Assembly: GCA_029204225.1 (NCBI GenBank)
Contig: CM055101.1
Span: forward strand, 46,613,906 to 46,677,905
Reading direction: 5' to 3'
Length of the DNA: 64,000 bases
Origin: Diphasiastrum complanatum
Lineage: Eukaryota; Streptophyta; Lycopodiopsida; Lycopodiales; Lycopodiaceae
Below, one piece after another: positions 26,238-38,300 of this stretch. Position 1 is the first letter of the stretch. Each line of letters begins with the position of its first letter. The position numbers and the translations under genes were made by a program. The notes beneath the pieces are model-generated. The model searched no databases. It was not told the DNA's origin and saw only the letters and a program-made list of their open reading frames with translations.

Positions 26238-26300
<63 letters not shown>

Positions 26301-29300
26301 GCGTGCGCATTTTGAGCACGTTTAGACACCGTTTTTTTTTTGAAAAAAAAATACACGTCCGGACGCTGAACACGCCAGCTGGACGCGTCCAACGTCGAAA
26401 AAAAATTGGGCGCGTCCGACCTCGCGTCCGGGGGTCGGACGCGTCCGGGCTATATAAAAGTAAATATAGTATTTACCTTCTACTACCAGGTTATTTTAGC
26501 TTTATCAGTATAATATAGGTTCGCAGTGGCCTCGACTCCACCAGTGGTTAACTGTTGGGAGTTATTCTTTGCTTCCTCCATTGGGGACCAAGCCCTCGGG
26601 CGTTTTGGTCACCGACTTGTTTTTTAGGAGCCATTCATCAACAATCCACTCAAATTATAATCCCACCATGAAGGATTGGGTTGCAAGAGGCCTTTCTTGA
26701 TCTAGTGTTTTTAATAGTTAAATCTCTAAGTCCTACCAGCGATCGACCTTCTGGAACACATTTTCTTTCTCAACGATCACTTTTTCCTCCAGCTATCCAC
26801 CTATAGAGGCCCACCACTACTATTATTACAAGTACTTCTAAATCAGAAGCCTTTATAGTTGACTTTACTGGTATGAAAGCAGCTAACTTAGTTAACCGAT
26901 CCACTAAAACCCAAATAGAATCATTTTGACGTGGGGTCTTAGGAAGTCCAACTGCAAAATCCATAGATATGCTTTCCCATCTCATATCAGGGATATATAA
27001 CGGATGCAATGAACCACTAGCCTTATGGCGTTCAGCCTTTGCTAGACAGGGCTTGCATTTAATAACATATGACTCGACATATGGTTTGGGCTTTGGCCAA
27101 TAAAACTCCCTCTTAACCAAGTCCAAAGTCCTGTGTATACCAGGATGTCCTGCACAGGGTATCCAAACAAAATCTTGCATTTGAGCTCCTCATCCCCAAG
27201 TACACAACTTTTCCATTCCGAAATAGTAATCCATCTCGAATGGTAAATTGTCCCACAGTATTCGTATCTTTCTTTGTTAGTTGAGTCCCCTGTGAATCCG
27301 ACTCAACACTGTCCACATTTCTTTCGGTCTGAACAATGTTCCAAATATGACCAAAATGGGAATCTATTTCATATTTTCCTCTCAACGAAAGATATAGATC
27401 CGTGAAAATATGGGTGAATGACAACTTGTTCAGTTCACCGATCCGACTAAGAGCATCTGCAACTTGATTAGAGCTGCCTCTTAGTAACGGATTTCATGAT
27501 TGAATTCTTGCATCAATTTGGCCCATCGAGCTTTCCTCCCCCGAAGATCATGTTGATTGCAAAAATCCTAAAGAGGCTGGTGATCTGTATACACTATAAA
27601 CTTACTACCATACAAGTAGGGTCTCCAAGTTTTAAGCGCATGGATTTCTGCAAACAATTCCCTTTCTTGCGTAGTATAACACAACTGAGGACCAGTGAAT
27701 TTTTTGCTTTTAAACGCTAGTGGCCTATCCATTTGTAATAGAACCGCTCCAATTGCAATATCACTTGCGTCAGTTCTCACGACGTAAGGTAAGTTTGGAT
27801 TTGCAATTTGTAACATGGGAGCTGAAACAACCATTCTTTTAAGTTTATCGAAACATTGATTCAATTCCTCGTTCCAAACATTAGACAGACTAGGTTGATT
27901 CCTCTTTTTCTTTTTATTAACAATCCCTTTTGTCAGATTATTGAGCGGAGCTGCTACCTTAGCATAATCCTCAATGAATCTTCTAAGAAAACGGTAAATC
28001 CTAAAAATGATTTAACTTGCCTCACAGTTCCCGGAATTGGCCACTTAATCACAATCTTGATTTTATGCTCGTCAATCTTGATCCCATTAACTGTGATCTT
28101 ATGACTGAGATCAAGCAACTCTTGCTTAAAGAATTCACACTTGGACTCTTTAGCGTAGAGTATCTCCAGCTGGAGTTTCATCAAGACGATTCTTAGGTGC
28201 TCTATGTGTTAAAGGACGAGAATATCATCTAGGAATGTGTCAGACTCCAAATCTGAAACTTCACTTAAAACCTGGCCTATCCCGTGCACAACAATCAGCA
28301 ATGTCGATCCCTGTCGATTTCCCTGCATGTACAAACATCAAAGCACACGAAACATGGTGGAGCTGGCTGCCTTGTCTCCTTACTGCATAGATTATGATCA
28401 AGAATGCCTCTCTCTAGGCTCACTTATGCACAATCCTCAAGCACCCCTTAACCCTGACCTTTCCTAACGTCGACACATGGCCAATTCCATGCACAATCGA
28501 CACTTGCCACTTGGCAGTACGCTGACACATAGGCAAGTGAGTAGGCTGACATGTGTCACTCATACACACTGGACCAAGTGTCCCTGTGAGCATGTGGCAC
28601 GTGTCATGTTTGACCGGTCAACCCTGACATGTGTCACTCATTCACTGGACCAAGTGTCCCAGTGAGCATATGATAAGTGTCCCATTGACTAGTCAAGTCT
28701 CCTACTTTTTAGGAGGTCAGCCCAGCCACTCCTAAAAAATGACCCAGTACCCCATGCCAAAGCTAAGCACGACTCTCTGAGGTCCAATGCCAACTAATTA
28801 CAGTTTATTTACAATTTACTTACAAAGGTCACCACAGGCTGGTGACTTAGCCATTTCAGTAATTACAATAATTACAAAACGCACATGTGTCTCTGAAAAC
28901 TGTAAATAACCGGGACAACGAGTAAAGGCTCTAACATCCCCTCCCACTCAAAAAAAGACATCGTCCGCGATGACCAAACTTTGGGTATTGTGCATGCAAA
29001 CCGTGCGCGGTCTCCCAGGCAACATCTCTAAGAGGTCTTCCATGCCAAGCAACTAGATATATCAAAGATCAAGCGGTTACACAGATGTTTCTCCCGCCTA
29101 TCGAATATCCTTGTTGGCGCATGGATCTCCTCTCCATGCTCCTGAATAGAGTCACAACTGACTCATCTTTGTACACTGGAGTTGTCGACAACAACTGGCC
29201 TAATCAAGCCTCCTATGATAACCAACATCCCATACTACTGGCGATCACACTCGGCTCTCAAGTTACATAGGATCATCTCATAGGTCCAATCCACACCCGG

Positions 29301-32300
29301 ATGACTAGCACCAGTACTATCATAACATAAATGCAAAATCTCCCTACACAGCCCTTTACTTAATACTAACTAAAATGGGGAGTTTGCCATTTCCTTTAAC
29401 TATACCATCTGCCATGGTATACTTCAGGCAAGTGTGAGCAAAGAGATCAGAGCTCTCCTTCTGAGACTCTACTTGGCCAAGATTTACCTCTCTCACAACC
29501 TCTTACAATAAACAATGAGGATCCTCTTGCTGAATTTATCTGATCTCAGCAATTAGGTCATTCTCTATGACCACAAAAGACATTTGATACAACATACGAG
29601 ATAATGCATCAAGCACACGATTTTCGATACCTTTCTTGTACCGAATTTCGATGTGAAATTTTTGCATCAATTTAGCCCACATGGCTAATTGCAGAATTAC
29701 ATAAAAATGTCATGGTCGGCGTATACAAACCCGCACCACACAAAAAAATGCCTCCATACTTTCAAAGCATGGACAATGGCATACAACACTTCTGAGTAGG
29801 GTTGAGCTTCTCAATCACAAAGGCCACTGGCCTACCCTCTTGCATCAGAATTGTCCCAACGATGACATCACTTGCATCCGTTACTATGACAAATGGTTTT
29901 TGAGGGTCTACTATCTTTAATGTGACAAAGTCAGCCACAACTTATTTCAAAGCGTTGAAACTTCATTGCTAAACTTCCGTCCACTTATTATTCTATAGCA
30001 TATTTGGTCAAAGGTGCAGCCATGTGTGAACAACCCTTCACACCTTGCAACAAAACCCAAACAATCCAAGAGAGCCTCTCAATACCGTCAAGTCTGTAGG
30101 TATAGGCCACGGAAGGAGAACAACTTTCCTTGGATTTGGTTTTATGCCTTAGCTAAAACGATAACACCCAAATATGCTATCTTTTATTATCAATAGCAAA
30201 CAAGATTTTATCCCTCAGGGTTGACAAACAGTTCTAAGGTGAGTTACATACGTCACCACAACTGTAAACCAAAATGTCATCCATAAATAGTCTGAGTACA
30301 TCGTTCATCAACATCATACACGTTATTGAGGCGTTAGTCAATCAAAGGCATAACCAAAAAGTTACAGTGATTGAAACAAGTTTTGAAGGCAGTCTTACGC
30401 ACATGCACTTTGTAGAGTTTCCGTACTGATCATCGACACTTTCACAAGATGAAGAGTACTTCCCTGGAGTTCATCCTGCTCCAGCTCTTCAATAGCCACA
30501 GGTGCTCGTGCCTGTCTCACTAGCAAATTGAATGAAGTCCGCATTGGATTCCGTAGACATTCCTTCCACATGCATCCTACCAAGTAACCAAAGCAAAACT
30601 CTCTCTTTTGGAACACCCTTGGTCTTGCGGCATTAGCAACAAAGATTGTTGGCCCCTTCTGAACATCGGATTGCCCATACAATTGTTGTCCCTAGAAGCT
30701 ATAACTACTTGTCGCACTGAAGGACGATGACCTCTTTGGACATTAGACCGCCCATACAATCCTTTGTCCTCGGAAGCCCCTGCTCTTTCTCCTTTCAGGT
30801 CACTTGAAACTTGCCTTTGCACAATTTGACTTTTAATCCTTTTGAGCCTTTGGTTACCCCAAGATCCAAAAAACTGCCTGAACCTTATTACGTGTTTCAA
30901 CAACAGGGCTATTTGAACTGCTCCTTGGAGGCTACGAGTCTGCTTCTTTACAACGAAATGTTTTGAGACTTCCATGCAAGCCCTCCACAAAATGAAACAC
31001 TCAAACAATCATACTGCTTCCGGTTCTTGATGTCTTCAACAGTCAAGCATTTGTTGAAAAATCACCTCCATAGAATCCACCTTGGCTGCCACTTCCTCAA
31101 CTCTCAGTATCTCGGTGCTAGAACCCTCCACCCTTTTTTCCTTGTATTTTGGCCCAAAAGTCAGACCAACTTTGGAAGGCTATAACTTTTCCGCGACTTG
31201 GAATCATCAAGCAATTTCTTCTCAGCTGGTTTGCACCTATGTATGAGAACCAAAATCTGAAAAAAAACTATAGGACTCCGTTTTCTTTGCTGTAAATTGC
31301 ATACTACAGCCCTTGAGGTCTGCCTAGAAGACTCCCAGAATTCGAGGATGATCCAAGAACCGAGCGGAAAGTTACGAAGAAAAAACTCTTCAGCCTGCCA
31401 GCGCCCACCAGCCACAAAAAAATTCTCGAAATCGCTTGGATTTCGCTGTTGGGGTTGGTTCCTGTGACTAATCTACTGTGCCTTAGCAATAGGAACAGTT
31501 TGCAATAGATCCCATAGCCATCTGAGCTCTCAATCAAAAGTTATGAGCAAAAACTCCCCTTTCTCTCTCTAGAACGTGTTTGTTTTTTGCTGTCCCGAGC
31601 TTCCAAAACTTGCAAACCTTGGCTCTGATACCAGATGTCAGACTCCAAATCTGAAACTTCACTTAAAACCTGGCCTATCCCGTGCACAACAATCAGCAAT
31701 GTCGATCCCTGTCGATTTCCCTGCATGTACAAACATCAAAGCACACGAAACATGGTGGAGTTGGCTGCCTTGTCTCCTCCCAACCTTTACTGCATAGATT
31801 ATGATCAGGAATGCCTCTCTCTAGGCTCACTTATGCACAATCCTCAAGCACCCGTTAACCCTGACCTTTCCTAATGTCGCCACATGGCCAATTCCATGCA
31901 CAGTCGACACTTGCCACTTGGCAGTACCCTGACACATAGGCAAGTGAGTAGGCTGACATGTGTCACTCATACACACTGGACCAAGTGTCCCTGTGAGCAT
32001 GTGGCACGTGTCATGTTTGACCGGTCAACCCTGACATGTGTCACTCATTCACAGGACCAAGTGTCCCAGTGAGCATACGACAAGTGTCCCATTGACTAGT
32101 CAAGTCTCCTACTTTTTAGGAGGGCAGTCCAGCCACTCCTAATAAATGACCCAGTACCCCATGCCAAAGCTAAGCACGACTCTCTGAGGTCCAATGCCAA
32201 CTAATTACAGTTTATTTACAATCTACTTACAAAGGTCACCACAGGCTGGTGACTTAGCCATTTCAGTAATTACAATAATTACAAAACGTACATGTGTCTT

Positions 32301-35300
32301 TGAAAACTATAAATAACCGGGACAAGGAGTAAAGGCTCTAACAGAATACCACCACAAACTTCCCCAAGTATGGACGAAATAAATCGTTCAATGTTGCTGG
32401 CACATTCGTTAACCCGAATGGCAACACTAAGATATCCTAATGACCAAATCTAGAGCGAAATCCTATCTTTTGGACATCTTTCGTGTGAGCAACCAAAACT
32501 CTCTAAGCTGCTCAACTCCTCAAGGGCGGTGTGTGGAATGAACTTCCCAACCATAGGTACCCCACCTCTTGAGTCCACTACCTGCTATTCCTGTCAACGT
32601 ACACGAGGTACCCCCCCAGTGGTTGATTAGGCCACCTCGCGTACACACTGCATGCGACCTCTGAATAGTGAGTGACTCAAGGGATACCACCCCCATGCCC
32701 GGTCATTACCGATGACACCAACTGGTCACCCCGACTGTTTGCCGGCTAGCACTAACGACTAGGGCCCCGACGGTTACGCGACCGCATCTCTGACAGGTTG
32801 TCAGACGGTCTCACCGGATCACGGGATGTCGTGACACATCGGTTCCCACTTGGAAGCGATGCCCTTCCCGGTCACTGACCCTTACCAACTTGGCCTTAGG
32901 CCCTTTGAGTGACCGGTCGTGCCGAGGTCATGTCAGAACTAGATTGAGTCGTAACAATCCTTCCCTCTTCTGGCAAGTCATCGGTCCTCGATGACAAATC
33001 CTGGGTAAGACTTTTGCAAACACTGTTGCGTCTCCCAGGTAGCATCAGAAAAAGGATGCCTTTTCCAAGCCACTAGATACTCTCGTAGAAGACGATTCCT
33101 CAATCGTCGCTCTCTCCGATCTGGGACTCTATCTGGCCCATAATCTGTAGTGCTTTTTGAGTTTGCTAACATGAAACACTGGATGCACCTTGCATCCCAC
33201 AGGTAGCTGTAGCTTATAAGCCACACCACTAACCTTCTTGATAATCAACCATGGTCCACAAAACCTAGGAGATATCTTGGCACATCTTCCTGTGCGTAGC
33301 ACCTTCGACTTCGGAGGGACTAGTAAATATACCCAATCTCCTCAAATTCCCTTTAGGTACGGTTCTCATGAGCATAGCTCTCTACCCTGGCCATAGCTCT
33401 GGACAAGTTATCTCGTGCCATCTCTAGCCTCTGCTGCATCTGGGTCAAAAACTCTGCGGCGCTAGGTACCTTTTGGGGATCAACAATCTTGAGCACTGGA
33501 GCTGTGGCCACAGCCTCTTTCAAGTGGTCAAAACTATGCTGTGCTTTAGCATCCCAAACAACCACAGTGTTAAACCCCCGTAATTGGTCTGTCAAAGGAG
33601 CAGCTAACCAGGAGTAGTTCCTACCGAACCGTCGGTAGAACTTACAAAGACCTAAGAAAGACCTTGACCACAGCCACCTTGGCAGGGTCAACTGAAATAC
33701 CCTCTGCCGTCACTATGTGACCCAAATACTCGACACGAGTCTTACATAGTTTTATGAGCATTGGCATACAAGACCACTTCTTGTAACCTGCCAAACACAG
33801 TACGGAGATGAACCTCATGTTCGTCCACCGACTTACTATAAACTAGTATGTCGTCAATAAAATTGACTGCAAACTTGCCCATAAAATCACGTAGGAGACC
33901 ATTCGTGAGCATCATGAATGTGGCGGGTGCATTGGTTAACCCAAATGGCATAACCAAGAACTCATAATGTCCAAAGCATGTTCGGAAGGCCGTCTTCGGA
34001 TCATCTTCCAAACCAATTAAAATAGCCACTCTTGAGATCTATCTTATTGAAAATGACTACCCCTTGCAATGCATCTAGTAGATCATCAATCCTTGGCATC
34101 GGATATCTGTGCTTTACAGTGATTTTATTCAATCCCCTGTAATCTACGCACATCGGAAAAGTACCATCCTTTCTCTTAACCAATAAAATAGGGGAGGCGA
34201 AAGGTGAGAAACTAGGACAAATATACCCCAGCTCGAGATATTCTTCCAAGGACCAACATTTTTCGGACTTCCTCCTCTTCTTTCAAACTCATCCTGTAAG
34301 GAGGTCTACATACCGGACTTGCCCCTGGAATGAGCTCAATACAATGATCCACATTCCGTCCAGGCGGCAATCCCTCTGGCATGTGGTCAATTAATAAATG
34401 TTTAAACTCAGCTCGGATGGATCGCTTTAGCTGACTAGCTGGATCACATCGTTGCTGCTGTATCAAATTAGCATTAACCGAAGTTATTAAATTAGATGAA
34501 GTTGCGAGTGGGTTTATTTGCAAACAACTATAACGGGAATCAACATTCACATTTGCAAGATAACACGACCAGCTTGGCCGGACTTCCGCGAACCCATCTT
34601 CTGGGGCACACTTGCCACTCCAGATTCAGCCCTGTTGCAAACATTGCCTTCAAAGTTGAGGGCCGTAGCAACTGCCTCTTCCAAGGTTTTGCATCCTTCA
34701 TTAAGAACTGAAGGCCTCAACTTTGCACGAAGATCAAATATGAACTTATGGACTACCAGCCATTCGGGAATCTCCTCTGGTATCTTGATCAGCACCTCTC
34801 TATACTGATCAGCATATTCCTGCACCATGTGCTGCCTCTGACGATGCATGAACCAAGCATCCGTCGCACGCACATGCTCATGTGGAGGAATGAACTGCGC
34901 ACGAAAACTGCGCTTGAAGTCAACCCAGGCGAATGGGGCTTGATGTGATTTCAGCAACTTGCGCCACCACCTGTCAGCAAAGTCAGTAAAATGGTAAGTT
35001 GCCTTACGGACACACCAACCTTCATCGGTGGGTGCCCGTTTCAAATCAAAATACTCTTCCCACTTGTGCAACCACTGATCTACAACACCAATAGTCCTCT
35101 GGGAAGAAGTACCAGCATATTTTGTGGGTTTTATATCTTTATTAGGAGGAAAATCAATGATCATTTGTGTATCAGAAGAAGGATAACGAGTAGGCAGCTG
35201 GGAAGGATACAAAGGCGGAGGCTGAGAAGAAGACGAGGGAAAGCCCCCGGCAAGCGACGACTCATACGCATCTTTGTCATATATCATTCTAACACATCCA

Positions 35301-38300
35301 TACGTTCTTGTATGGGAGGAGGATCAATGACAGGCGTATTAGGTAATTGGCTACCAGGACTAGGTGGAGGAGTTTTCATGACTTCAACTGGGCTTGAGGG
35401 GATGTCAACTTTTTCATCAGCCATGGTATAGGAATTACTCAGGAAATAGGAAATGTGGAAATTTTCAGCTTATTCACAATTTAGAACTGAAAGAGGAAAA
35501 GGCAACTGGAAAGTAATAAAACTATGGGGAAAAAAAAACAAAGCCAAGGACAAGTAGTACTTTCCTTGCGTCCTACACTGGTACAAAAGTCGGTAAAAAA
35601 AACTTTTTTAGGCACCAAATCGGCTTGAAAATTCAAAAAAATCAGGAAAAAGCGGACTGTTTGATGTCGAATTTCTTCTAAACGGCAAAAGCTTTTCACG
35701 AACCGTCAATTGGCAGTAGGTCGCCCTCCTCTAGGCCCAATCTGCACCTTTAACAGCAAAAACCAGAGAAAAATCGGAAAGTTATGCCCAATCCAAAAAT
35801 CTGACCTGTTTTGTTTTTGCTTGAAAACCGACTTTTTGGTGAAACAGAGGCAAATCTGCTCCAAAACCGGCGTATGATGGCTCTATAGGATCGCTATGGA
35901 TGCTAGGAACATGCTCCCAAAATCTGATCAGGATCTGAGAAGGTTCTGGAGAGTTATGAGCGAAAAACCTTAAGAAAAAATGCGTTGGCCCTCCAAAACT
36001 TTGAAATTTTCTGAAATCTGAGATTTGCAGCGTGAATCCTTGCTAATCTACAGCGATTGCCCACTAGAAATGATCTGAGACAGATCTCCCTCAAATCTGA
36101 GCACTATATACTAAGTTATAGTGAAAAAACCAAGCTTTTTTCTCACTTTCTCTCTCTAGAACCAGCTGTTCTCTCTCTAGAACGAGCTAGAAAAGGCTTT
36201 GATACCAATTGTGAGCAACCAAAACTCTCTAAGCTGCTCAACTCCTGAAGGCCGGTGTGTGGAATGAACCTCCCAACCATAGGTATCCCCCCTGTTGAGT
36301 CCACTACCTGCTATTCCTGTCAACATACACGAGTTACCCCCCCAGTGGTTGATCAGGGTGTACACACTGCATGCGACCTATGAATAGTGAGTGACTCACG
36401 GGATACCACCCCCATGCCCCGTCATTACCGATGACACCAACTGGTCACCCCGACTGCTTGCCGGCTAGCACTAACGGCTAGGGCCCCAACGGTTATGTGA
36501 CCGCATCTCTGACAGCTTGTCAGACGGTCTCACTGGATCACGACACATCGGTTCCCACTTGGAAGCGATGCCCTTCCCGGTCACTGACCCTTGCCAACTT
36601 GGCCTTAGGCTCTCTGAGTGACCAGTCGTGTCAGAACTAGACTGAGTCGTAGCATTCCGACTTAATTCTTATTTGATGGTACTGTTAGAGGTCTCAACAC
36701 AACAGTACGGCAAACACTAACTGATCCATCCAACCTTGCCTACTCCCTGATATGGAGCAAGCCTGAGGACTGGTAGCATGCATACTGCCAAGTGTCGGCC
36801 ACGTGGCACTGATGTGGCCGACTGCACATCGGGACCCAACGTGGGGCCCTATCCTGCTGACAGGGTCCCTAGGCTGTGTTAGGCCCGCCATGGCTATGAA
36901 CCGTGCCGGGGCACACTACTCACACCGTCTTGCCCTGTTGGTCGTATACGCTGGACACGACCCTAATTGTGGTATTTGACCTCCTGTGTTCTCTAGGGTT
37001 TGGCACTGGTTACGTGCTCGTAACACTCCCTCCCCCTTAAGAACCGTCTAAGACAAAGTCTGGAAAAATCTTGCGAAGGACGTTGCTGCCTCTTTCCTAG
37101 GTGGCATTCTCAAGAGGCTGATCATTCCACTTGACTAGATATTCCCGGTATAGAGTATGACGAGTCTGCGTCTCTCTACTATCAAGAATCTCCTCTGGTT
37201 CATGTGGAGGTTGTTGAGAATCCAATGGGAGAACTAGAACACTGTCCCCTACCAGATTTTCTAATCTGGCTAAGGCTTTTCGTAACGGACTTACATGAAA
37301 ATTTGGAAAAACCTTACTACTGTGTGGGAGTTCTAGTTCATAGGTGACCTCGCCTAGTCTCCTACTAATTGTAAAAGGACCACAATACCTAGGAGACAAC
37401 TTAGCACACACTCCTGATTTGAGGGTTTTAGAGTCAAGTGGGACTCTTAACTGACAGAGCTCTGAACTGCAGACCATAGGGCTGTTGGGAATATCATGCT
37501 CCCATGCAACTGGATCTCTCGGCCTTTATGCTGAAAGTTGAGGGTGTTCTCCTGATAATATTTGTGGAGGGAAGGTCCTAAGCTGTAGAGCCGATCTCTC
37601 CCGAGAACAATGTCTTTGTGATCCAGGTGTATTATTTGAAAGTTTATTTCATCTTGATACTCCTGAATACCAAGATTTAAATTACTTACCGTAGTTTCTC
37701 AAATTTTTTTGTCTTGACCCTTAGCTAATGAAACTATGTACTTATGCTGACTAGGTACCTCTGGAAGTCTGAGTTTTTTAACTAGGGTGTAGTTGATGAA
37801 ATTGTGGGTCGCCCCATCATCAACCATGACTTTGACTGATTGGTTACCAACTTTTCCATGCATACGTACTAGGTCATGCGGCCCAAAGCTGAAGGGTCTC
37901 GCTAGCATTGCAGAAGTTAGTTGGCAACAGTGTTCATGGTCTTCATGAAACACTTTTATCTCGGAAGCTGCCGAGTCACTTGGGAAACTTACTATCTGAA
38001 CAAGATGGACTTGTTTTTTATCTTTCTTTTCTTTTTTAGTGAATGGCCCCTTGGGATACTGTCTAACTATGTGTCCCTTGCCCATGCACACAAAGCACAA
38101 ACACTCTTGTTTGGCTTTCTCAAAATCTTCTGGTTTTAAGGGCTGTATGAGCGATGGGCGTTTCTGAGGGGCTTCACTCTTAACTTTATCTTCTTTCTTT
38201 CTTTTTAAAAATTTCTTTTCAAATTGAAAGTCTTTCTGAGTAGGCTGCTGAGAAAGAGGTTGTTGTCTCGCCTTCTTCCTACCCACTGAATTATCATAGA

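Larger units (their letters stand above)
13721..26485. mobile_element. Composite element or TE island bounded by AT-rich palindromes and GGACGCG arrays
   Basis: Both edges share two structures. One is an AT-rich sequence containing GTAGAAGGTAAATA (in opposite orientations at the outer edges). The other is an inner cluster of GGACGCG/CGCGTCC words (about 13810-13885 and 26356-26449). A 23-bp segment is identical and in direct orientation at 13780-13802 and 26450-26472. Between them lie an unknown antisense ORF and three LINE copies. The simplest reading is a DNA transposon with long palindromic ends into which LINEs inserted. No transposase core is visible, so the class is unassigned. Confidence 0.5.
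28238..32343 (-). mobile_element. LTR retrotransposon 1 (Ty3/gypsy, degenerate coding), nested in the old gypsy RT
   Basis: Two direct LTRs (28238-28936 and 31636-32343) bound the element. It lies on the - strand, with the PBS next to 31636 and the PPT next to 28936. The flanks give target duplications GAATG and GAATA (4 of 5 match). Removing the element restores VVVFLDDIL in the host gypsy RT frame. The LTRs differ at about 18 sites plus one 9-bp indel by eye (about 97% identity), so the insertion is not very recent. Confidence 0.9.
32484..36654 (-). mobile_element. LTR retrotransposon 2 (Ty3/gypsy chromovirus), internally deleted, nested in the old gypsy RT
   Basis: Two direct LTRs (32484-32956 and 36210-36654) are present, with the PBS at 36195-36207 and the PPT at 32957-32970, all on the - strand. 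Flanking pentamers TTTCG and TTCCG differ at one base. The interior has gag, RT and a C-terminal chromodomain, but lacks most of RNase H and integrase. Confidence 0.9.
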
